In this document: piece by piece, positions 1 through 6,892 of the stretch
Position numbering within the stretch: the stretch's first letter is position 1
Layout: each line of letters opens with the position of its first letter
Assembly: GCA_009694025.1 (NCBI GenBank)
Contig: SHVZ01000023.1
Span: 1 to 39,467 of the forward strand
DNA from: Alphaproteobacteria bacterium
GTDB taxonomy: Bacteria; Pseudomonadota; Alphaproteobacteria; SHVZ01
Direction of reading: 5' to 3'
DNA: 39,467 nucleotides
Made by a program: the position numbers and the translations under genes
The notes under the pieces: generated by a model
Database searches by the model: none
Told to the model about the DNA's origin: nothing
What the model saw: the letters and a program-made list of their open reading frames with translations, nothing else

Positions 1-232
1 AGGTCCAGGTGTCGAAGCCGCGCGAGCCGAACCAGTCCATCACCGAGGCCTCGGGTATGCCGTCGACCTGGAGATCGAAGGTCGGCCGGGTCGGCATCGA
101 CGAGCCGTGGACGAACAGGACGGTGCCGCGTCGCTCGCCGGCCGCCTTTTTCGCCCACAGGGCCAGATTCTTGCCGCCGGAGGTCGTCCAGTGCTCCTGG
201 CCCTCGGTCCGCGTCGTCGCCCTGGTGTCCAT
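1..232 (-). CDS. Alpha/beta hydrolase, N-terminal part (runs off the window edge)
   Basis: The first 77 codons of a minus-strand gene lie here; the rest is outside the window. The translation begins MDTRATTRTEGQEHWTTSGG and contains VLFVHGSSMPTRPTF near residues 39-53. This fits the first core strand of an alpha/beta hydrolase followed by the HG oxyanion-hole motif. The nucleophile elbow and the catalytic Asp and His are beyond the edge, so esterase, peptidase and lactonase cannot be told apart. The ATG lies only 14 bp after the stop of the transporter gene, so it is probably the last visible member of the operon starting near 5270. No clear Shine-Dalgarno sequence precedes it, which would fit translational coupling. 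Family fairly sure, substrate unknown. Confidence 0.7.
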   Translation of the reverse strand, partial: MDTRATTRTEGQEHWTTSGGKNLALWAKKAAGERRGTVLFVHGSSMPTRPTFDLQVDGIPEASVMDWFGSRGFDTWT

Positions 233-246
233 GCAAGTCGATCCCG

Positions 247-2295
247 TCAGAAGAGGTGCGTGGCGTTGCGAAGCGCCGGCGACAGCTGGCCGAGCAGCGA
301 GGGTGGCCAGGGCAGATGCAGCAGCTTGTGGAACAAGAGGTAGGCGGCGGCGAACAGGCCGCCGCCGACGGCGAGCGACGGAAGCCACCGCTCGCCCGAG
401 CCGAACCGCATGTAGCCGACCATGAACAGGAAGATGGCGGGCAGCAGTCCGACGACCAGTCCGGCGGCCAGCAGGAAGGCGAGCCAGCCGAAGGCGACCG
501 CGGCCCGTATCGCGACGGTGCGGTCGTCGAGACCCTCGAAGCTGCTCTCGATGTCCATAATCCGGCTGGCCTCCGGCTGTATCGCGCCGCTCGGCACGGT
601 TCGCCCGACCACGGTCGCGCCGAGCTGGAGGACGGCGCAGACGAAGCCGAAGGCGCTGATGATCTGCGGCACGATGCGCGCGCCGAAGTCCCAGTCGTAA
701 GAAGTCGCCAGGACGTAGCCGAAGAACAGGACGAAGAAGGCGGTGAACCAGGTGGAGGGCTTCCTCAGGCTCTCCGGCTGAAGGGAGAAACCGCTGAGAT
801 CGATACGGCGCTTCTCCTTACGCGCCTTCAGGAACGGCCGGACGAGGCCGAACAGGGTGAGAGCGAGGATTCCCATCACGATCGGGCGGAGCAGGAAGTC
901 GGCGCCGTATGCCTGCACCGAAATGAACATGTAGCGCTCGACGATCTCGCCGAGCACCACGCCGAGGATCAGCGGCGGGCGCGGCCAGCCATGCCGCTTC
1001 ATGATCCAGCCGAGCGCGCCGCCCACCAGCAGGACGTAAATATCGCCCCAGTCGCTCGAGCCCTGGAAGGCGCCGACATAGATCACCGCGAGCACCGCCG
1101 GCACCAGGATGCTGGGGCGGATCAGCACGATGCGGGCGAGCTGGTTGGCGAAGAGGAAGCAGATGCCGGCGCCGAGCACGTTGGCCAGCGCCACGCTCCA
1201 CACCATGGCGTAGGTGAGGTCGAGCCGCTTGGTCAGCATGTCCGGGCCGGGCACGATGCCCTGCATCAGGAACATGCCGAGCAGGATCGCCATGCCGGCC
1301 GAACCGGGCACGCCGAAGGCGACGGTCGGCATCAGCGCGCCGCCCTCGCGGGCGTTGTTCGAGCTCTCCGAGGCGATGACGCCGCGGATGTCGCCTCGCC
1401 CGAAGGTCTCCGACGCACCCTTCTCGGTCCGCGCCGCGTGGCCGTAGGCGACCCAGTCGATCACCGAGGTGCCGATGCCGGGGACGGTGCTGAGGAGGGT
1501 GCCGATGGCGGAGCAGCGCAGCAGCAGGAACTTGTTCTGGAAGACGTCGCGAACGCCCTGCCATTGCCCTGCGGCCGTCGCCTTCATCATCTCGCTCCGC
1601 ACCATCGCGGTGCGGGCGATCGCCATGTCGACCAGCTCGGGAATGGCGAAGACGCCGAGCGCGATCGGCACCAGAGGGATGCCGTTCCAGAGATAGACCG
1701 TGCCGAAGGTCCAGCGCATGGTGCCGGAATAGTCGTCCTCGCCGACCAGAGCGATGACGACGCCGAAGGCGGCAACGGCGAGGCCCTTGAACAGCGCGCC
1801 GCCGCTCAAGGCCGCCGCCAGCGACAGCCCGAAGAGGCAGAAGGCCAGCAGCTCCGGCGAGCCGAACGCCAGCACGACCGGTCTCAGCACCGGGATGCTG
1901 ATGCCGAGCAGGAATGCACCGAAGATGCCGCCCAGCATCGAAGCCATGAACGAGGCACCGAGGGCGCGGCCGGCCTGGCCCTGCTTGGCGAGCGGATAGC
2001 CATCGAGAACGGTGGCGGCACAGCCGGCGGAGCCGGGGACGCCGAACAGCACGGCGGGAATGGTGTCGCCGGTGTTGTTGACCGAGGCCAGGCCCAGCAT
2101 CATCGCCAGCGCCGCATACGGGTCCATGCTGTAGGTGAACGGCAGCAGCATGGTCAGCCCGACCACGCCGCCGATGCCTGGGATAATGCCGAGGACCAGC
2201 CCGCAGAGCACGCCGAAGAACAGGAACATCAGCCGCGCCGGGTCCATCAGGATGCCGAAGGCGTGGAGGGCGGCGCCGAGCAGATCCTGCTCCAC
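247..2295 (-). CDS. Tripartite tricarboxylate transporter permease, TctA fused to TctB
   Basis: This 682-residue inner-membrane protein is the permease of a tripartite tricarboxylate transporter, importing a carboxylate delivered by a periplasmic TctC protein. Residues 1 to about 500 match TctA: many hydrophobic segments, the GVPGSAG motif seen twice (near residues 84 and 329) and the ESSNNAREGG segment. Normal TctA proteins are about 500 residues. The additional 170 residues contain about four hydrophobic segments and look like the small subunit TctB, which is usually a separate gene before tctA. I therefore read it as a TctA-TctB fusion. The start is a GTG with GAGGAGA about 8 bases upstream. 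It follows tctC in the same direction, separated by a hairpin. Substrate cannot be read from sequence; the hydro-lyase genes upstream suggest a hydroxy di- or tricarboxylate. Confidence 0.9.
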   Translation of the reverse strand: MEQDLLGAALHAFGILMDPARLMFLFFGVLCGLVLGIIPGIGGVVGLTMLLPFTYSMDPYAALAMMLGLASVNNTGDTIPAVLFGVPGSAGCAATVLDGYPLAKQGQAGRALGASFMASMLGGIFGAFLLGISIPVLRPVVLAFGSPELLAFCLFGLSLAAALSGGALFKGLAVAAFGVVIALVGEDDYSGTMRWTFGTVYLWNGIPLVPIALGVFAIPELVDMAIARTAMVRSEMMKATAAGQWQGVRDVFQNKFLLLRCSAIGTLLSTVPGIGTSVIDWVAYGHAARTEKGASETFGRGDIRGVIASESSNNAREGGALMPTVAFGVPGSAGMAILLGMFLMQGIVPGPDMLTKRLDLTYAMVWSVALANVLGAGICFLFANQLARIVLIRPSILVPAVLAVIYVGAFQGSSDWGDIYVLLVGGALGWIMKRHGWPRPPLILGVVLGEIVERYMFISVQAYGADFLLRPIVMGILALTLFGLVRPFLKARKEKRRIDLSGFSLQPESLRKPSTWFTAFFVLFFGYVLATSYDWDFGARIVPQIISAFGFVCAVLQLGATVVGRTVPSGAIQPEASRIMDIESSFEGLDDRTVAIRAAVAFGWLAFLLAAGLVVGLLPAIFLFMVGYMRFGSGERWLPSLAVGGGLFAAAYLLFHKLLHLPWPPSLLGQLSPALRNATHLF

Positions 2296-2342
2296 CTGGC
2301 AATCTCCTCTGGAAGGACGGGGCGGCGGGGGACGAAGAGGAA

Positions 2343-2369
2343 GCCGCTCCCGGAGAACCCGGGAGCGGC
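2343..2369 (-). terminator. Perfect 11-bp hairpin between tctC and tctAB
   Basis: An 11-bp perfect inverted repeat (GCCGCTCCCGG, 5-base loop, CCGGGAGCGGC) begins 10 bp after the tctC stop codon. On the minus strand it is followed by a modest pyrimidine stretch (TTCCTCTTC) and not by a clean T-run. It could be a weak terminator or an mRNA-stabilising hairpin. Either would let the abundant binding protein be made in excess of the permease, as is common in binding-protein-dependent transporter operons. Confidence 0.6.
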
Positions 2370-2379
2370 GGAACGATGG

Positions 2380-3396
2380 CTAGCGGGCCTTGCTCAGGAC
2401 CTGCTCGGAGAGCGCGATCACGTCCGCCGGGGTTTCGGCCAGCCCCTTGATGATGGCGGCGTATTCTTGCCAGTTTCTGTGGTTCATCGGGAAGCCGTGC
2501 TTCGCCAGGTCGGCCGTGAACGGACCCTCCTTGATCATCGCATCGAAAGCGGCGCGCAACGCCGCCACCCGGTCGGCCGGCACGCCGGGAGGTGCGGTCA
2601 GGCCGCGGGCGATCGCGTTGTTGCCGGCGAGGAACATGAAGACCTTCTTCTGCTCGTCGGTCTTGGCGAGATCGACCAGGGTCGGGACGTTCGGAAGATC
2701 GGGATCGCGCTCGGCGCCGATCTGGAGCACGACCCTCGCCCCTTCGCCCCTTCCCCATTGCGGGTGGCGTTCCTTGATCGAGAGCCAGGACGACAGCTTG
2801 CCGTGCAGCTCTCCCCGCTCCATGGCGAGGTCGGTCTCGGCGCCGCCGTCGTATCCCAGGATGATCTTGATCTTCGTTCCGACGTAGTGGTTCAGCATCG
2901 CCACGGTCTGAAAGCCGTAGTCCGACCGCTCCCGGGTGCCGGCGAGGATCGGCTTGACCTTCATCTCGTCCAGGGTTTTGGCCGGCGCGCGGTCGTCGAC
3001 CACGAAGGCGCCGTTCAAGCCGGCGATCAGGCCGATGGGATGGAATTTGAGCACGTCGAACTGGATGCCCTTGGCTTTCGAGGCCTGGAGATCCGGCATG
3101 CTCTGGCTGAGGAGGTTGATCACCGATCCGTCCTGGGCCGCGACGTTTGCCATGTAGTTGGTCGCCTTGACGCCGCCGGGCATGATCTGCAGCACGATCG
3201 AGGGACGCCCGGGTATGTGCTTGGGCATGTGCTGCGCCAGCAGCTGCGCCGCCAGGCCATAGGTGCCGCCGGCGCTCGACGGCACGTTGATAGTGATCGT
3301 GCTGCCCTTGTAGAACTTCTCGACGGCGTCCTGGGCTGGGGCCGGCGAGGCGGCCAGGGCCAGGACGGCGACGACGGCCAAACCGAAAGCTTTCAT
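2380..3396 (-). CDS. Tripartite tricarboxylate transporter substrate-binding protein (TctC/Bug family)
   Basis: A 338-residue periplasmic binding protein with a signal peptide in residues 1-21 (MKAFGLAVVAVLALAASPAPAQ). After the signal comes the first strand and loop ITINVPSSAGGTYGLAAQLL, corresponding to the IVPFAAGG region that contacts the ligand in Bug proteins, and then IPGRPSIVLQIMPGG. The length is normal for the family. The start is secure: an ATG with GGAGGGAG about 8 bases upstream. It sits 22 bp after the LeuD-like gene and before the TctA-TctB permease, all on the same strand, so it should supply that permease. TctC proteins bind varied carboxylates (citrate, tartrate, aromatic acids, others); the ligand here is unknown. 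The ligand loop differs from the usual VPFAAGG consensus, so transfer of a specificity would be unsafe. Confidence 0.9.
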   Translation of the reverse strand: MKAFGLAVVAVLALAASPAPAQDAVEKFYKGSTITINVPSSAGGTYGLAAQLLAQHMPKHIPGRPSIVLQIMPGGVKATNYMANVAAQDGSVINLLSQSMPDLQASKAKGIQFDVLKFHPIGLIAGLNGAFVVDDRAPAKTLDEMKVKPILAGTRERSDYGFQTVAMLNHYVGTKIKIILGYDGGAETDLAMERGELHGKLSSWLSIKERHPQWGRGEGARVVLQIGAERDPDLPNVPTLVDLAKTDEQKKVFMFLAGNNAIARGLTAPPGVPADRVAALRAAFDAMIKEGPFTADLAKHGFPMNHRNWQEYAAIIKGLAETPADVIALSEQVLSKAR

Positions 3397-3418
3397 TGTC
3401 GTTCTCCCTCCACGTGCG

Positions 3419-3984
3419 TTAGCGGTGCGCGGCAGCCGCCGTCTGCCGGCCCGATGTATCCTTCGGCTGGTTCGCCTCCCGCCACCTGCGGAGGAAACCG
3501 GATGTGCCGCCGAGCTCGACGAGATCCCGCAGCGCCTCCGGAACCGGCTCGAAGGTCCGGCCGGTGCCGCGGCTCCGGTTGGCGAAGGCGCCGGTCGAGA
3601 AGTCGACCTCGACCTCGTCGCCGTCCTCGACCAGGTCGAGAACGCCGGGGCAGCGGTCGAGCACGCGAAGGCCGCAGCCGAGCGCCGCGCGGTAGCCGAG
3701 GAACGGCATGGACTCGGTCAGGAGTCCGAGGCCGAGCGCCTGCATGGCGATGTAGCCGTTCATCTTCGGCCCCATGCCGAAGTTGCGCCCGGCGACGATG
3801 ACGTCGCCGGGCTTCGCCTTCTCGTGAAATCCCGGGCGCAGCTCCTCGAACAGGTGAGGGACCAGGTCCTTCGGATCCATGTAGCGCCCGGCGACCAGCC
3901 AATTCGGGATCACCGGCCGGGATGTGGGATGTCGTGGCCGAACTTGTGGCAGCGGCCGGCGAGGTGCCACTCAAAGTCGCTCAT
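3419..3984 (-). pseudogene. LeuD-like aconitase swivel-domain subunit, frameshifted near codon 25
   Basis: This is the small subunit of a two-part aconitase-superfamily hydro-lyase. The ATG at 3984 overlaps the stop of the large-subunit gene (ATGA) and encodes MSDFEWHLAGRCHKFGHDIP, which matches the usual LeuD opening (a KFGD-type motif). This frame hits TGA at 3912-3910. The rest of the domain, beginning VIPNWLVAGRYMDPKDLVPH and running to 3419, is in another frame. One added base near 3913 would give a continuous 188-residue protein, close to normal LeuD length. The catalytic loop that normally reads GCGSSRE reads GMGPKMNG here, so substrate recognition must differ from isopropylmalate isomerase. 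An alternative GTG at 3970 opens the second frame, but it gives an unrelated arginine- and proline-rich N-terminus. Gene decay and sequence error are both possible. Confidence 0.75.
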
Positions 3985-5270
3985 GCCGCGGCTCCCTTCG
4001 GCGCGAACGCCTGGAAGTCGCGGGGGTCGGTGATGTGGCCGGTGACCGCCGAGGCGGCGACCGTTGCCGGGCTCGCGAGGTAGAGCTCGGCGTCCTTGGC
4101 GCCGAAGCGGCCGATGGCGTTGTCGGCGGCAGTCGAGATCGAAACCTCGCCCGAATGGACCGGACCCATCTTGCCGCCGGAGCAGATGCCGCAGCCGGCC
4201 GGCATCACCATCGCTCCCGCCTCGACGAACACCTGCATCAGCCCGTCGGTCTGCATCCGCCTCGTGTTGATCTCCGATCCCGGCACCACGAACAACCGGA
4301 CGCCCCGAGCCACGCGGCGGCCCTTCAGCAGCCCGGCGGCCACCACCAGGTCCTCGTACATGCCGGAGCCGCAGGAGCCGATGAACGCGTGGTTGATGGC
4401 CGTTCCTACCATGGTCGAGATGTCGACGCCGCGATCGACCCCACCGGTCATGACGACCTGCGGCTCGATCTCCGAGAGGTCGAGGGTGAGATCGGCCTCG
4501 AACTCGGCATCCGGGTCGCTGAAGACCGGCTCGAACGGCCGCTTCGCCCGCGCTTTGGCCGCGGCGACGATCGCCGCCGTGGGCGGGATGAAGACGCCGA
4601 TCGCCCGCATCTCCGTCGGCGAGCTGCAAAGCGCAATGCGCTCGTCTAGGCTGAACGGGTCCAAGTCGCCGGCGAGCTCGAGCACGCGGTAGTCGAGGTC
4701 GATGCCGCGCCGGGCCAGGTCCTGGACGATCCTAAAGCCGACGTCGCGACCGAACACGCCCGGCTTCGTCCGGCCGCGGAGGGTCAGGCGGATCGACGCA
4801 GGGACCTTGGTCCACAGCGTGCCGGTCGCCAGCACCGTCGCGATCTCCGTGCCGACACGGAGGCCGACGGCGCCGATGCCGCCGGCATTGGTGCAGTGGC
4901 GGTCGTTGTCGAAATAGAAGGTGCCGGGGCCGACGATCCCGGATTGGATCGGGAAGATGTGCCCGTGTCCGCCCTGTCCGACGTCGAAGAAGTTCTGGAT
5001 ACCCCATTCCTCGACGATCCGGCGGATCTGGGTGCCGCGTTCGGCGGCGCGGGGCGAGGTGTAGACGACGTCGTGGTCGGTGACGAAGTAGACGCGGGCG
5101 GGATCGAACACCCGGTCGATGCCGACGGCATCGAGCTCGGCCTTCGAGGAGACGACGAGGCCGTCATGGACGATTACCAGGTCCGGCTGCGGAAACACGA
5201 TGTCCCCCGGGCGGACGCGGTCACGTCGGCTCGCTCGGGCGAGAATCTTTTCCGTCGCCGTCATGCCCAT
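3981..5270 (-). CDS. Aconitase-superfamily hydro-lyase large subunit (LeuC-like)
   Basis: A 429-residue protein resembling 3-isopropylmalate dehydratase large subunit, which with a swivel subunit moves a hydroxyl group by dehydration and rehydration at a 4Fe-4S cluster. The three cluster cysteines are C300 (FIGSCGSGMYEDL), C360 and C363 (AGCGICSGG); spacings of 60 and 3 match LeuC. The opening TATEKILARAS and the PGDIV segment are also typical. Differences: the family's DSHTCTYGA motif is DNDRHCTNAGG here, and the partner lacks the SSRE loop, so the substrate is probably not isopropylmalate. It is the first gene of the operon that continues with the small subunit (ATGA overlap) and a carboxylate transporter. 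The start may be 5270 or 5264 (MTATEK). Function is best given as a hydro-lyase of unknown substrate. Confidence 0.85.
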   Translation of the reverse strand: MGMTATEKILARASRRDRVRPGDIVFPQPDLVIVHDGLVVSSKAELDAVGIDRVFDPARVYFVTDHDVVYTSPRAAERGTQIRRIVEEWGIQNFFDVGQGGHGHIFPIQSGIVGPGTFYFDNDRHCTNAGGIGAVGLRVGTEIATVLATGTLWTKVPASIRLTLRGRTKPGVFGRDVGFRIVQDLARRGIDLDYRVLELAGDLDPFSLDERIALCSSPTEMRAIGVFIPPTAAIVAAAKARAKRPFEPVFSDPDAEFEADLTLDLSEIEPQVVMTGGVDRGVDISTMVGTAINHAFIGSCGSGMYEDLVVAAGLLKGRRVARGVRLFVVPGSEINTRRMQTDGLMQVFVEAGAMVMPAGCGICSGGKMGPVHSGEVSISTAADNAIGRFGAKDAELYLASPATVAASAVTGHITDPRDFQAFAPKGAAA

Positions 5271-5491
5271 CAGGAACTCTGCCGGATCGCCGGTGCGCTG
5301 AGCATCGACCAGTCAGCGCGCGAACGAGCATAAAGGCTAGTGGCGGTGTTTCGCATAGTCAACGCGGGGCCACGGTCGCGCTAAACGGGTGTATCTCGGC
5401 CGGTGGTCGATGATTTTCCGATCGGCGCCGGAGGACTATGCTGGCGCCCGATGAAGAGGAAGGCTCGGAAACACACGCAATCCAGCGAGCG

Positions 5492-6220
5492 ATGCCGATG
5501 ACCTGGTCGATCATCGCCAAGGCCCCCGACACGGGTGCCTACGGCGTCGCCGTCGCGACCCGGTCGCTGGCGGTCGGCGGCCTGGTTCCCCACGGTGCCG
5601 GCCGCATCGGCGCGATCGCCGCCCAGGCCCGGGTCAACCCGCTCTGGGGCGTCGACGGGCTCCGCTTCCTCGCCGAGGGCCGCAGCGCCCACGAGGTCGT
5701 GGAGATCGTCACGCGAGCGGATGAAGGCCGGGCCAAGCGACAACTACACGTGATCGACGCCCGGGGCCAGGTCTTCGCCCATACCGGCGGCGACTGCGTC
5801 GGCTGGGCCGGGCATGCGGCCGGCGACGGCGTCTCGGTCGCCGGCAACATGCTGACCGGGCCGGCGGTGGTTCAGGCGACGTTGCGGGCCTTCCAGGAGA
5901 AGGCCGCCCTGCCGTTCGCCGAGCGGCTCATTGCCGCGCTCGATGCCGGCCAGGCCGCCGGCGGCGACAAGCGGGGGCGGCAGTCGGCGGCGATCAAGGT
6001 CTGGGGCGGCGAGCCCTATCCTATCCTCGACCTCCGCACCGACGACCATCCGGAGCCGCTGGCCGAGCTCCGCCGGCTCTACGACCTCGCCCAGGACCGT
6101 TATGTGGCGATTGCGGCCGCGATGGCGACGCGAATGAATCCGTTCGGCGTCTACGACACGGCGGAGCGGGACCGGATGATCGCCGCGCATCTCGGCAAAC
6201 GGCCGGGCGGCGGCGCCTAG
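5492..6220 (+). CDS. DUF1028 family protein, copy A
   Basis: A 242-residue cytoplasmic protein of the DUF1028 family, whose fold is related to N-terminal-nucleophile hydrolases but whose reaction is not established. Family marks are the MTWSIIAK opening, RADEGRAKRQLHVID, a GWAGH segment, VAGNMLTGPAV and the LIAALDAGQAAGGDKRGRQSAA block. The MTWS start could be 5492 (MPMTWS) or 5498; an upstream ATG at 5438 follows GGAGG by only three bases and would add a non-homologous tail, so I prefer 5492. A paralog lies at 27690-28409. The TAG stop overlaps the stop of the opposing VanX-like gene through the shared tetramer CTAG at 6217-6220. DUF1028 genes are often found near peptidase genes, which suits this context. 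Confidence 0.85.
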   Translation: MPMTWSIIAKAPDTGAYGVAVATRSLAVGGLVPHGAGRIGAIAAQARVNPLWGVDGLRFLAEGRSAHEVVEIVTRADEGRAKRQLHVIDARGQVFAHTGGDCVGWAGHAAGDGVSVAGNMLTGPAVVQATLRAFQEKAALPFAERLIAALDAGQAAGGDKRGRQSAAIKVWGGEPYPILDLRTDDHPEPLAELRRLYDLAQDRYVAIAAAMATRMNPFGVYDTAERDRMIAAHLGKRPGGGA

Positions 6221-6891
6221 CGGGCGGGGGCCTCGACCTGCGCGTAGAGGGCCGTGGGCGCGCCCCGCATGGCGGCCCATTCCTTGTCGCCGTAGGAGAA
6301 GTGCCACCATTCGCCGTTGAACGGAGCGAAGCCGGCGCCGACCATGACCGTGCGCAGCCGCAGGCGGTTCTGCTGCTGGACCTCGGTGAGGCCATCGGAA
6401 AAGGTGTGCAGCGTCGGCGAGGTGAAGTCGCCGTAGGCGCCGCCCATGTCGGCATATCGGCCATCCTCGACGATGGTCACATCGACCGCTCCGCCGGTCG
6501 GATGGCCGGCGACGTCCGGCACCGCGACATGCAAGTGAACGAATTCGATCAGCTCATCGCCCCTCAGGGTCGGATGCTTCGCGCCGAACTCCCGGGTGTA
6601 GCGTTCGAATCCGGCCTTCTGAACCGCCAGGGAGCGGTAGGCGCACCAGACGTGGAGGCCGCTGCGATCGCTCGTCCGTCGAAGCATCCTGCCGGCATCG
6701 AGCAGGCGGTGGAGCGCGCCGGCGCGAATCCAGGGGAACCGGAGATCGTCGGTCGCGACGGCCGCCTCGGGATAGGCGCGCATCGGGACCAGCGGCTCCC
6801 CGACATCTAAGACCGGTACGGTCGCCAGCTCGCGATAGGTGAAGATGCGCCGGTCGTGCAGCATGTCGTCGCCGGTCGTCGATCCCGTCAT
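6217..6891 (-). CDS. VanX-type D-alanyl-D-alanine dipeptidase (M15 family)
   Basis: A 224-residue zinc peptidase of the M15D/VanX family, which hydrolyses D-Ala-D-Ala to free D-alanine. The key elements are present: CAYRS with Arg86, zinc ligands His130 and Asp137 in GHPTGGAVDVTIVE, the DMGGAYGDF segment, and catalytic Glu194 with zinc ligand His197 in GEWWHFSY. There is no signal peptide, so it is probably cytosolic. The ATG at 6891 lies one base after the TGA of the SMP-30-like gene, implying translational coupling. There is no VanH or VanA gene nearby, so a resistance role is unlikely; nutrient use or cell-wall recycling of D-peptides fits better. It converges with DUF1028 copy A with a 4-bp stop overlap. 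Family confident, physiological substrate inferred. Confidence 0.87.
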   Translation of the reverse strand: MTGSTTGDDMLHDRRIFTYRELATVPVLDVGEPLVPMRAYPEAAVATDDLRFPWIRAGALHRLLDAGRMLRRTSDRSGLHVWCAYRSLAVQKAGFERYTREFGAKHPTLRGDELIEFVHLHVAVPDVAGHPTGGAVDVTIVEDGRYADMGGAYGDFTSPTLHTFSDGLTEVQQQNRLRLRTVMVGAGFAPFNGEWWHFSYGDKEWAAMRGAPTALYAQVEAPAR

Positions 6892-6892
6892 G

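Noticed and set aside
256-3801. Very long plus-strand open frame antisense to the tctA-tctC genes
   Set aside because: The translation is rich in His, Arg, Glu, Gln and Ala with no domain, as expected of a frame opposite GC-rich coding DNA. The minus-strand proteins are clear family members.
3910-3925. Programmed ribosomal frameshift in the LeuD-like gene
   Set aside because: I see no slippery heptamer or clear downstream pseudoknot, and LeuD is not known to need frameshifting.
5438-5491. Upstream ATG 5438 as the start of DUF1028 copy A
   Set aside because: GGAGG is only three bases from it and the added 18 residues have no counterpart in copy B, which starts at MTWS.
6217-6891. Vancomycin-resistance cluster
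   Set aside because: Only the VanX-type dipeptidase is present; no VanH dehydrogenase, D-Ala-D-Lac ligase or VanRS pair is nearby, and the organism looks Gram-negative.
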